64,000 nt of DNA from Theodoxus fluviatilis (taxonomy: Eukaryota; Mollusca; Gastropoda; Cycloneritida; Neritidae). The notes under the pieces were generated by a model. It saw nothing but the letters and a program-made list of their open reading frames with translations, had not been told where the DNA came from and did no database searches. Location: positions 95,001 to 159,000 of the forward strand of contig JAWQFJ010028312.1 in NCBI GenBank assembly GCA_034096865.1, read 5' to 3'. Both the position numbers and the translations under genes were made by a program. Shown piece after piece: positions 21,550 through 31,290 of this stretch; position 1 is the stretch's first letter; each line of letters begins with the position of its first letter.

Positions 21550-22790
21550 GTTAGTGCGGGCATGCGTGCGTACACACACATACACATTCTCACACACTGG
21601 AACACACACGTTTGGGCACCCCCCGTCCCCCCTCCCCCCCCCCCCCCCCCCCTCCCTCCTAAAGAGAGAGACAATAAGGAAAACAATTTCTACTTTCCAC
21701 CAGGTCTACATGCAGTTCCACCAGGAGAATACTTCCTAAGTACTACTTCATACTGTTCTGGTCATACAGTCCCAATGCAGTTATACCACCACCCATTCTG
21801 AACACAGAGATATAGTATCTCTGACACAGGTTGGTCACGTGACTTCGGCTCCACATTCCAATGATTTAACCAATCAAAATTTAACATGATCAGAAGACCA
21901 TTGAGAGTAAAAAGAGGCGATTCTATTTCATTCCAATTATTTATTCCGATAGATAAACACAAATTTGGTGTTCTAATAAAACTAATCTAAGAGATTTTCA
22001 GGAAATCATTTGAGAACTACTTTTAGCGCGAACGTTGTCTAAAAGGTTGCAAACTGCCTTGAGCACGTGCGCGATTGTGTATACAGGCAATCTTTGAAAC
22101 TAGTATAAACGCAGCGAAAAGAATTCCTCAGGCTTCGGGCATGTTTCGTGAATCTATGGTTATACTCTCGCAAGTAAATGCTTTCTGGCCAGAACCTGTG
22201 GTCTAACTGCCTTCACACTGTTTGACGAGCTGCTTGAGTCCACACTTCGATCATTCGTGTATCGACTGATCTAGAAGGAAGATTTTACTCACTCAGTCAC
22301 TGTTGTCTGTGTTGAACGTTGATCGAGTGCAAGTTTCTTCTGTAGGAATCGGTCCGATTCCGAAGTTTGATATCATCGGATAGCTCAGAAGCAGTTTTTC
22401 TAAGTTTAATCCTTCTAAGCATACATTAAATTAATGATTCCTCATCAGTTAAAGCACTCAGCGGGTTTCTGGGCGTATCGTACTATCGGTCCAAAAGATT
22501 ATCACGATGCAGACGGGATTGGTTGCCTTACTCGCACAATGAAGCATAATTGATGCTGATGTATTCAAAGTCCTTATAATTAGTAGAGTTCACAATATTA
22601 CACTTTTGTGATTCGAATTTTACCGCATACAAGTTTTACATTTATGGGAAATCGATGTTTAGAAAATGAATTGACGAAACGATGGCTGCCAGTATCGAGT
22701 GTATCACAACAAGCGGAGGAATACACTCAACGATGTGGTATGCCATTCAGCATGGCTGCGACTCACTATAGTCTCAGCCTAGCTGAATGG
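21548..22790. other. Interval between TOPBP1-like and NDC80 exons
   Basis: Contains a CA patch, a C-run at 21,634-21,651, and then about 950 bases of unique, moderately AT-rich sequence. TGCCATTCAGC (22,741) and GCTGAATGGCA (22,782) form a short inverted repeat just before the TOPBP1-like donor. I found neither further BRCT exons nor an NDC80 first exon here, though a short divergent exon could be missed. Confidence 0.5.
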
Positions 22791-22882
22791 CAGAGTACCT
22801 GACAGACAACACACAGCTCTGTGAGGCCCTGGCAGTGCATGATGTGCAGCTGGGGCAGAGTACCTGACAGACAACACACAGC
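22791..22882. repeat. 27-bp repeat of a splice-donor segment
   Basis: CAGAGTACCTGACAGACAAC plus seven more bases occurs at 22,791 and again at 22,856, 65 bases apart. On the minus strand each copy ends an exon-like segment with CTGTCAG|GTACTCTG, so the donor of the TOPBP1-like exon is duplicated. Use of the second donor would add 65 bases and shift the frame. Confidence 0.8.
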
Positions 22883-22976
22883 CTTGGAGAGGGAGGGAGG
22901 AGGTGCTCAACTCCAGTGGATGGAAAAGGCGATTTCGGTCCAGTGGTAGCAGTGTCTCGCCCTCTATGCACATTTG
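22864..22976 (-). CDS. TOPBP1: TOPBP1-like exon: end of BRCT4 and start of BRCT5
   Basis: A 113-base exon (37 codons plus two bases) with a CTTTCTGCTTACAG acceptor and CAG|GTACTC donor. The peptide reads QMCIEGETLLPLDRNRLFHP and continues to PLQGCVLSV. This is the typical passage from the last helix of one BRCT repeat, through a x-LF-x-P linker, to the first strand of the next BRCT (GCVLS). It is the last BRCT exon I can find; the remaining repeats are not recognised at lower coordinates. Confidence 0.65.
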
Positions 22977-23185
22977 CTGTAAGCAGAAAGAATGAGCATT
23001 TCAAACTCAATGCAACCATCTCTGATAGTAAATACATATAAAATCCTCGTGTTAATAGGTAAAGAAACAATTCATACATTACCCATGCACACACACACAC
23101 AAACACACATGCACACACACACACACAATTGCACACAGGCACACAAAAACACATGCACATACACAAACACACATTTGTGTCCAAC

Positions 23186-23232
23186 ATCAGCGTCGGGCCC
23201 TGGAGTTAGGTCGCAGGGACCACCCGTTGAGT
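23186..23232 (-). repeat. 45-bp dispersed sequence also at 47,945-47,999
   Basis: On the plus strand GGGCCCTGGAGTTAGG and GGGACCACCCGTTGAG are shared with 47,962-48,002. It overlaps the 3' end of the TOPBP1-like exon and introduces an in-frame stop where a conserved Trp-Leu would be expected. Confidence 0.7.
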
Positions 23233-23324
23233 GACTGATGCAGCAGGCACAGGAAAGCCAGTGATGGGCACAATGCTATAGTCTGCAGTGCTTCCCTTCT
23301 CACCATCATCACCAAGTGCTGTGC
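23224..23324 (-). CDS. TOPBP1: TOPBP1-like exon: middle of a BRCT repeat
   Basis: Acceptor TGTGACCTGTTAG, two leading bases, then 33 codons that include GSTADYSIVPITGFPVPAAS, a BRCT third-strand pattern (ADY-x-VVP). With a donor at CGG|GTGGTC the exon ends in phase with 22,864-22,976, but the conserved VVT-x2-WL that should follow is then lost. Reading on gives VVPAT and a stop. The 3' end of this exon may therefore have been altered by the dispersed 45-bp sequence. The phase also requires a further exon between this one and 27,505-27,691. Confidence 0.5.
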
Positions 23325-23499
23325 CTAACAGGTCACAGAAATGCAAAGTTAGAGCCAAAGAAAAGGTTACAAGGACATTTAACAACTAAATTTCCTATAT
23401 ACATGTACATTTTAAGGTCAATGAAAGATGGTGAGGACAGGATTGACATATGCCAGATGAAATATTTTCCACACATGACACACCTGAATATAAGGTACT

Positions 23500-23501
<2 letters not shown>

Positions 23502-23573
<72 letters not shown>

Positions 23574-23584
23574 TGTGTGTGTGT
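23502..23584. repeat. GT microsatellite
   Basis: About 40 GT units with one TTG interruption. Confidence 0.95.
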
Positions 23585-24189
23585 TCAAAAGACAGAAAAA
23601 AGATACAGCCTGTAGTATGGGTGTTATGGCATATGAACCCTTATACTTCCTTAATTATTTCCAAGTTTTGAGAAAATATCAGTACCATCAGGTGAAAAAA
23701 GATTTGTTAAATTATCCAAGACAACATATTGAACACAAAATGAACTTTTGTTAAACAAGCAGATTAGCATAAAAAGGCAGTAACTAAAATGTTTCCTTTA
23801 TATATATATATATTCATATATATAAAGAGTACAAATTAGCAGTAATTTAAAAATTACTAATTACAATTTGACTGTTTACCGCAGTAACTTCTGACATATC
23901 AGACACAATTTGAGCAGATAGCTCGTCTGAGATGAGCAGAAAATGTTCAAATCAACCATGCATATTTACGAATGCAAGATGGGTTATGTTTTTTCCATCA
24001 GTTAGTTTATTCATTTCATAGTTATTTGGCAATATAAAATTTACAAAGTTCACACCAGATTCTGATTAAGTTGGAGCAAGGTCAGAGCTTCACCCAAGAA
24101 ACAATTGATCAAATTTTGGAGGTTATATGTAATCTCCTTTTGAACTTACATTTACAACCACAAAGAGAAATGTTATTGCCTACTCTGTA
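23585..24189. other. AT-rich intron
   Basis: Includes a short TA run at 23,800-23,825. No exon recognised. Confidence 0.5.
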
Positions 24190-26177
24190 GTCCCTTGCAG
24201 CACCGTAGCCAATGTGTATTTTCAGCCTCCCCCTAGCCTCACATGAGATCATGACTGCAGCACCATAGCATATGTGTATTTTCAGCCTCCCCATAGCCTC
24301 ACATGAGATCATGACTGCAGCACCGTAGCCAATGTGTATTTTCAGCCTCCCCCTAGCCTCACATGAGATCATGACTGCAGCACCGTAGCCAATGTGTATT
24401 TTCAGCCTCCCCCTAGCCTCACATGAGATCATGACTGCAGCACCGTAGCCAATGTGTATTTTCAGCCTCCCCCTAGCCTCACATGAGATCATGACTGCAG
24501 CACCGTAGCCAATGTGTATTTTCAGCCTCCCCCTAGCCTCACATGAGATCATGACTGCAGCACCGTAGCCAATGTGTATTTTCAGCCTCCCCCTAGCCTC
24601 ACATGAGATCATGACTGCAGCACCGTAGCCAATGTGTATTTTCAGCCTCCCCCTAGCCTCACATGAGATCATGACTGCAGCACCGTAGCCAATGTGTATT
24701 TTCAGCCTCCCCCTAGCCTCACATGAGATCATGACTGCAGCACCGTAGCCAATGTGTATTTTCAGCCTCCCCCTAGCCTCACATGAGATCATGACTGCAG
24801 CACCGTAGCCAATGTGTATTTTCAGCCTCCCCCTAGCCTCACATGAGATCATGACTGCAGCACCGTAGCCAATGTGTATTTTCAGCCTCCCCCTAGCCTC
24901 ACATGAGATCATGACTGCAGCACCGTAGCCAATGTGTATTTTCAGCCTCCCCCTAGCCTCACATGAGATCATGACTGCAGCACCGTAGCCAATGTGTATT
25001 TTCAGCCTCCCCCTAGCCTCACATGAGATCATGACTGCAGCACCGTAGCCAATGTGTATTTTCAGCCTCCCCTAGCCTCACATGAGATCATGACTGCAGC
25101 ACCGTAGCCAATGTGTATTTTCAGCCTCCCCTAGCCTCACATGAGATCATGACTGCAGCACCGTAGCCAATGTGTATTTTCAGCCTCCCCATAGCCTCAC
25201 ATGAGATCATGACTGCAGCACCGTAGCCAATGTGTATTTTCAGCCTCCCCTAGCCTCACATGAGATCATGACTGCAGCACCGTAGCCAATGTGTATTTTC
25301 AGCCTCCCCCTAGCCTCACATGAGATCATGACTGCAGCACCGTAGCCAATGTGTATTTTCAGCCTCCCCTAGCCTCACATGAGATCATGACTGCAGCACC
25401 GTAGCCAATGTGTATTTTCAGCCTCCCCCTAGCCTCACATGAGATCATGACTGCAGCACCGTAGCCAATGTGTATTTTCAGCCTCCCCCTAGCCTCACAT
25501 GAGATCATGACTGCAGCACCGTAGCCAATGTGTATTTTCAGCCTCCCCCTAGCCTCACATGAGATCATGACTGCAGCACCGTAGCCAATGTGTATTTTCA
25601 GCCTCCCCCTAGCCTCACATGAGATCATGACTGCAGCACCGTAGCCAATGTGTATTTTCAGCCTCCCCCTAGCCTCACATGAGATCATGACTGCAGCACC
25701 GTAGCCAATGTGTATTTTCAGCCTCCCCCTAGCCTCACATGAGATCATGACTGCAGCACCGTAGCCAATGTGTATTTTCAGCCTCCCCCTAGCCTCACAT
25801 GAGATCATGACTGCAGCACCGTAGCCAATGTGTATTTTCAGCCTCCCCCTAGCCTCACATGAGATCATGACTGCAGCACCGTAGCCAATGTGTATTTTCA
25901 GCCTCCCCCTAGCCTCACATGAGATCATGACTGCAGCACCGTAGCCAATGTGTATTTTCAGCCTCCCCCTAGCCTCACATGAGATCATGACTGCAGCACC
26001 GTAGCCAATGTGTATTTTCAGCCTCCCCCTAGCCTCACATGAGATCATGACTGCAGCACCATAGCCAATGTGTATTTTCAGCCTCCCCCTATCCTCACAT
26101 GAGATCATGACTGCAGCACCGTAGCCAATGTGTATTTTCAGCCTCCCCCTAGCCTCACTTGAGATCATGACTGCAGC
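24190..26177. repeat. 60-bp tandem array, about 33 units
   Basis: Unit contains GCAGCACCGTAGCCAATGTG and CCCCCTAGCCTCACATGAGA. Units are almost identical. Four units between about 25,070 and 25,375 lack one C of the C5 run (59 bp), which shifts the frame; elsewhere the 60-bp period keeps frames open, giving a spurious 20-residue protein repeat. It lies in the intron between two TOPBP1-like exons. Confidence 0.97.
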
Positions 26178-26318
26178 TTGAGAGGGGGAGTGAGCAGGTT
26201 TGTGATTGTCATCTGCTATGGTCACCTGCATGATAGAGGCCACGGAAGATCAATTTTGGCTTTTTTGGCGGGGATTAATTTGCGCTCTCAGAGAACTCTC
26301 TAGTTCTTCATTTTGGGG

Positions 26319-26668
26319 CCAAACTGGGTCCATCTGGAGAAAAATTGCAAACTACTTCCTAAGCTGTACAGCAGGCCAAACTGGGTACATCTGGAGAAAA
26401 ATTGCAAACTACTTCCTAAGCTGTACAGCAGGCCAAACTGGGTACATCTGAAGAAAAATTGCAAACTACTTCCTAAGCTGTACAGCAGGCCAAACTGGGT
26501 ACATCTGGAGAAAAATTGCAAACTACTTCCTAAGCTGTACAGCAGGCCAAACTGGGTACATCTGGAGAAAAATTGCAAACTACTTCCTAAGCTGTACAGC
26601 AGGCCAAACTGGGTACATCTGGAGAAAAATTGCAAACTACTTCCTAAGCTGTACAGCAGGCCAAACTA
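26319..26668. repeat. 57-bp tandem array, six units
   Basis: Unit CCAAACTGGGTACATCTGGA followed by GAAAAATTGCAAACTACTTC and CTAAGCTGTACAGCAGG. Starts at 26,319, 26,376, 26,433, 26,490, 26,547 and 26,604, with a partial seventh. Near-identical units suggest recent expansion. The period is a multiple of three, so open frames on both strands are artefacts. Confidence 0.97.
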
Positions 26669-27504
26669 CACATGTTATGGTAAAAAAATGAACACAAAAT
26701 GGGCATTTGCTGAACAAATTCATTTGCATACAGTTACTGCCCATAACTCAACATGTTCCTTGATATATCTGCTAGATGCAGATTGGTCCAAAGTTGCCGC
26801 AATTTGCACTCAGTAAACCTGCTTCATAACTCAGGCACATGAGGTACCCAGTGGTCTTCCCTCTTCACCAACCCCACCACCTCCCAGTATTTGAGTACAA
26901 AATGACTAAGGTCACTGACATCCATCACAATGTGAAGAATATATTGCACCACCAACCCCCCCCCACCCCCCACCACACCACCCCCCCCCACCACCCCCCC
27001 ACCCCCCCCCCCCCCAAAAAATTGGCAAGAAAACTGGCTGAAATCTTCATGAAAACCAAAACAATTGCACCCACCATTTGTAACAATGCATCAGCGATCA
27101 CATGACAGCAAATTATGTGATCCAAGCAGCAGCTACTAAGAATAGGTCTGCACTGAACACAAAGACCCTCTGACCTTGGCTATATTCGCTCGAAGAATGG
27201 AAAGGGTTAGTTTGTACATGGGTTTGTTTCAGCTCTGAAGTTTTCAAATTTTGCGAAAACACAAGATATAGGTAAAAATTGAGTGTTGGGCATGAATTTA
27301 TCTAACCCCCACCCCCACACATTTTTTTATTATTTGAAAGCACTAGAATACATTCCCCATGCTCCATAGAGGTTCTAGCTGATAAGATCAGCACCAAGCA
27401 GTTCTTGCCCGTGTTGCATAAAAAGAGCTTCACTTCCACAGGTGTTGCTACCATTGCTGTATGAAATCACATACAGCTGCAGACACAGATTAAAGGTTGC
27501 CTAC
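26669..27504. other. Intron with CCCCACC tract
   Basis: 26,957-27,015 is an almost pure C/A tract. The remainder shows no exon I can support. Confidence 0.6.
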
Positions 27505-27691
27505 CTCCATTTTCAAAAATGTAGTCAGCTCTGCAAGTTGTTCCTCCTCAAAGCCAAATAGCTTAAAGGTTTTTCCATGGAAGATTCCTCCAACTTCTTC
27601 GTCCACTTCACCAGAGGGTTCCTCAGCATTTTGTACATCTGAAACGGTACAATCGTTCAAATCCTTCCAGCTGTCCTTGGCAGATAAAAGG
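27505..27691 (-). CDS. TOPBP1: TOPBP1-like exon: start of BRCT4
   Basis: A 187-base exon (one leading base plus 62 codons) with acceptor AAATAAATATAG and donor GAG|GTAGGC. After an acidic stretch (NAEEPSGEVDEEVGG) comes GIFHGKTFKLFGFEEEQLAE, the classic first strand and helix of a BRCT repeat, then LTTFLKME. It follows the linker exon at 27,934-28,077 in phase if that exon uses its inner donor. Together with the BRCT3 exons upstream, the order linker, BRCT3, linker, BRCT4 fits TOPBP1, a scaffold that activates ATR and initiates replication. Confidence 0.7.
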
Positions 27692-27933
27692 CTATATTTA
27701 TTTTAAAAATCAATCATGGTGAAATATAAATGAATCTTTTTTTAAGAAAGCCAATCCTAGTAAAACCTTGTCAAATAGGACCCACACAAGTGTTTTTCAT
27801 CACTAGGCTTGTTTGCATCCCATAGGTCATGACCTCCTGTGTCCAGGGAGTTCCAGCTTACAGAGTTCTCTTGCCTGCCACTGCTCAGGTTCCACCCACC
27901 AAACAGGAGCGACACCTACCTTGGGGCAGGTAC

Positions 27934-28077
27934 AGGTCCAGGATTTCTTCTTGCTTCTCATGTGCCTTGTTCTCCATCTTGCCCTCCACCCCAACATCCC
28001 CCTTGCCTCCCACCTCTCCATCCACCTCATCTTGGCAAGGTTGTAGGGTCTTGTCTCCCTGTGTCAGCTGTGACTGC
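27934..28077 (-). CDS. TOPBP1: TOPBP1-like linker exon between BRCT3 and BRCT4
   Basis: Acceptor GTGGCTGTTGCAG, one leading base, 47 codons, two trailing bases, with donor GGACCT|GTACCT. The peptide is acidic and Gly/Lys-rich (QDEVDGEVGGKGDVGVEGKM). An alternative donor at CAAG|GTAGGT (exon to 27,920) has a better consensus but leaves the wrong phase for the next exon. The upstream phase matches the exon at 36,742-36,933. Its acceptor is directly joined to a 55-bp minisatellite. Confidence 0.6.
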
Positions 28078-30410
28078 CTGCAACAGCCACATATTCAGTG
28101 TTCCCAGTGTAGAAACTTATCCCTGACTCACTCCAACAGCCACATATTCACAGTGTTCCCAGTGTAGAAACTTATCCCTGACTCACTGCAACAGCCACAT
28201 ATTCCCAGTGTTCCCAGTGTAGAAACTTATCCCTGACTCACTGCAACAGCCACACATTCACAGTGTTCCCAGTGTAGAAACTTATCCCTGACTCACTGCA
28301 ACAGCCACACATTCAGTGTTCCCAGTGTAGAAACTTATCCCTGACTCACTGCAACAGCCACACATTCACAGTGTTCCCAGTGTAGAAACTTATCCCTGAC
28401 TCACTGCAACAGCCACACATTCAGTGTTCCCAGTGTAGAAACTTATCCCTGACTCACTGCAACAGCCACACATTCACAGTGTTCCCAGTGTAGAAACTTA
28501 TCCCTGACTCACTGCAACAGCCACACATTCACAGTGTTCCCAGTGTAGAAACTTATCCCTGACTCACTGCAACAGCCACACATTCACAGTGTTCCCAGTG
28601 TAGAAACTTATCCCTGACTCACTGCAACAGCCACACATTCACAGTGTTCCCAGTGTAGAAACTTATCCCTGACTCACTGCAACAGCCACACATTCAGTGT
28701 TCCCAGTGTAGAAACTTATCCCTGACTCACTGCAACAGCCACATATTCCCAGTGTTCCCAGTGTAGAAACTTATCCCTGACTCACTGCAACAGCCACACA
28801 TTCAGTGTTCCCAGTGTAGAAACTTATCCCTGACTCACTGCAACAGCCACATATTCCCAGTGTTCCCAGTGTAGAAACTTATCCCTGACTCACTGCAACA
28901 GCCACATATTCACAGTGTTCCCAGTGTAGAATCTTATCCCTGACTCACTGCAACAGCCACATATTCCCAGTGTTCCCAGTGTAGAAACTTATCCCTGACT
29001 CACTGCAACAGCCACATATTCCCAGTGTTCCCAGTGTAGAAACTTATCCCTGACTCACTGCAACAGCCACATATTCACAGTGTTCCCAGTGTAGAAACTT
29101 ATCCCTGACTCACTGCAACAGCCACACATTCACAGTGTTCCCAGTGTAGAAACTTATCCCTGACTCACTGCAACAGCCACACATTCACAGTGTTCCCAGT
29201 GTAGAAACTTATCCCTGACTCACTGCAACAGCCACATATTCCCAGTGTTCCCAGTGTAGAAACTTATCCCTGACTCACTGCAACAGCCACATATTCACAG
29301 TGTTCCCAGTGTAGAAACTTATCCCTGACTCACTGCAACAGCCACACATTCACAGTGTTCCCAGTGTAGAAACTTATCCCTGACTCACTGCAACAGCCAC
29401 ACATTCACAGTGTTCCCAGTGTAGAAACTTATCCCTGACTCACTGCAACAGCCACATATTCCCAGTGTTCCCAGTGTAGAAACTTATCCCTGACTCACTG
29501 CAACAGCCACACATTCACAGTGTTCCCAGTGTAGAATCTTATCCCTGACTCACTGCAACAGCCACATATTCACAGTGTTCCCAGTGTAGAAACTTATCCC
29601 TGACTCACTGCAACAGCCACACATTCAGTGTTCCCAGTGTAGAAACTTATCCCTGACTCACTGCAACAGCCACACATTCAGTGTTCCCAGTGTAGAAACT
29701 TATCCCTGACTCACTGCAACAGCCACACATTCACAGTGTTCCCAGTGTAGAAACTTATCCCTGACTCACTGCAACAGCCACACATTCAGTGTTCCCAGTG
29801 TAGAAACTTATCCCTGACTCACTGCAACAGCCACATATTCAGTGTTCCCAGTGTAGAAACTTATCCCTGACTCACTGCAACAGCCACACATTCAGTGTTC
29901 CCAGTGTAGAAACTTATCCCTGACTCACTGCAACAGCCACACATTCAGTGTTCCCAGTGTAGAAACTTATCCCTGACTCACTGCAACAGCCACATATTCA
30001 GTGTTCCCAGTGTAGAAACTTATCCCTGACTCACTGCAACAGCCACACATTCAGTGTTCCCAGTGTAGAAACTTATCCCTGACTCACTGCAACAGCCACA
30101 CATTCACAGTGTTCCCAGTGTAGAAACTTATCCCTGACTCACTGCAACAGCCACACATTCACAGTGTTCCCAGTGTAGAAACTTATCCCTGACTCACTGC
30201 AACAGCCACATATTCCCAGTGTTCCCAGTGTAGAAACTTATCCCTGACTCACTGCAACAGCCACACATTCAGTGTTCCCAGTGTAGAAACTTATCCCTGA
30301 CTCACTGCAACAGCCACACATTCACAGTGTTCCCAGTGTAGAAACTTATCCCTGACTCACTGCAACAGCCACACATTCAGTGTTCCCAGTGTAGAAACTT
30401 ATCCCTGACT
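28078..30410. repeat. 55/53-bp minisatellite, about 43 units
   Basis: Unit CAACAGCCACACATTCACAG then TGTTCCCAGTGTAGAAACTT and ATCCCTGACTCACTG. Two length classes differ by AC (TTCACAGTG versus TTCAGTG) and another variant has TTCCCAGTG. On the minus strand every unit contains GTGGCTGTTGCAG, identical to the acceptor of the adjoining exon. Confidence 0.97.
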
Positions 30411-30642
30411 GCCTGAATTGCACAATCATGCACATCCACAACATCACGCCTTTGCCCACCTACAACAGGCTGAAGCATGTCCTGCAAAGACAATTATAGA
30501 CTTATCTGAAGTTCAACTAATGATTTCACTAATATGAAACGCATAATAAAGCAGTCTCTACAAGTACATTGGTCAACAAGCAAAAATATATATTAATGGA
30601 GCAGGCCCTGAAAGCCCCAGTAGTCAGAGGTTCCTGCTGTTG
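30411..30642. other. Intron segment, nothing recognised
   Basis: Short unique stretch between the minisatellite and the left end of the Mutator-like element. GGAGCAGGCCCTGA also occurs at 37,345. Confidence 0.5.
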
Positions 30643-31137
30643 ATAAGGGGAGACCCGGCAGTGGAAATTGATAATTTGGGCTTACTTTGTCGAATTTGAA
30701 AACTTGCCGATTTTGCACTCTGTGACCTCTCTAGATATGGACCCGATGTTGCTTTAGTGTGAAAACGAACTCTTTATGGGCTAAATTCAGCAATAAAACA
30801 TACCACCCACCTACCAAACGAGTCTTCTGTGTAATATTTCGTCAAAATTTGCAATGTTTGGGTCTTGGCAATGGGCCTAATTTTGAATGAACCCCTGTAA
30901 ATTAGGTATCACTGGAAAGCGGCACATGTCTACAAATTGCAAGGGACGTAACTCTTCTAGACTTCCTCTCCATAGAGCTACATGGCAGCAAAGAAGAGTT
31001 AGATTGAACGAGATCTGGTCAGCTGACGCGAATGGACCAATCGGAGAGCTGGCATAGCTACCCCCAATGCAATGCGGCTTAGAGACAAAAAAGATGCCGC
31101 ATGAGCTGTTGCGCTGTCAGTTTCATACATTTTGCCA

Positions 31138-31290
31138 TGCCTGGAAAAAAATTGCACACTGTAGGTGCTTTTAAACTCAAGAAAAGCAAGAAAAGAAGGG
31201 AGCAACTGTCAGCTGCACGAGCTGTGACGGGAAGAAAGGCTGGTGATGTGGATTCGACGTCAGCCACACGTGCGAGCGCACTATCAGCGA
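31138..31290 (+). pseudogene. Possible N-terminus of the Mutator-like gene
   Basis: Begins MPGKKLHTVGAFKLKKSKKR, a basic N-terminus, and continues with Ala/Ser/Thr-rich residues until it meets the CR1 tail at about 31,288. If the LINE is removed it would lead into the Ser/Pro-rich region at 33,880. It could also be an unrelated short frame. Confidence 0.4.

Noticed and set aside
23316..23754. Cys-Val repeat frames
   Set aside because: GT microsatellite translation.
24109..26243. About 300-codon frames with a 20-residue repeat (MISCEARGRLKIHIGYGAAV)
   Set aside because: A product of the 60-bp array. Single-base losses break the frame in the middle, and the array lies in an intron of the TOPBP1-like gene.
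24190..30410. CRISPR-like direct repeats
   Set aside because: The repeats are contiguous without unique spacers, and the DNA is eukaryotic. They are minisatellites.
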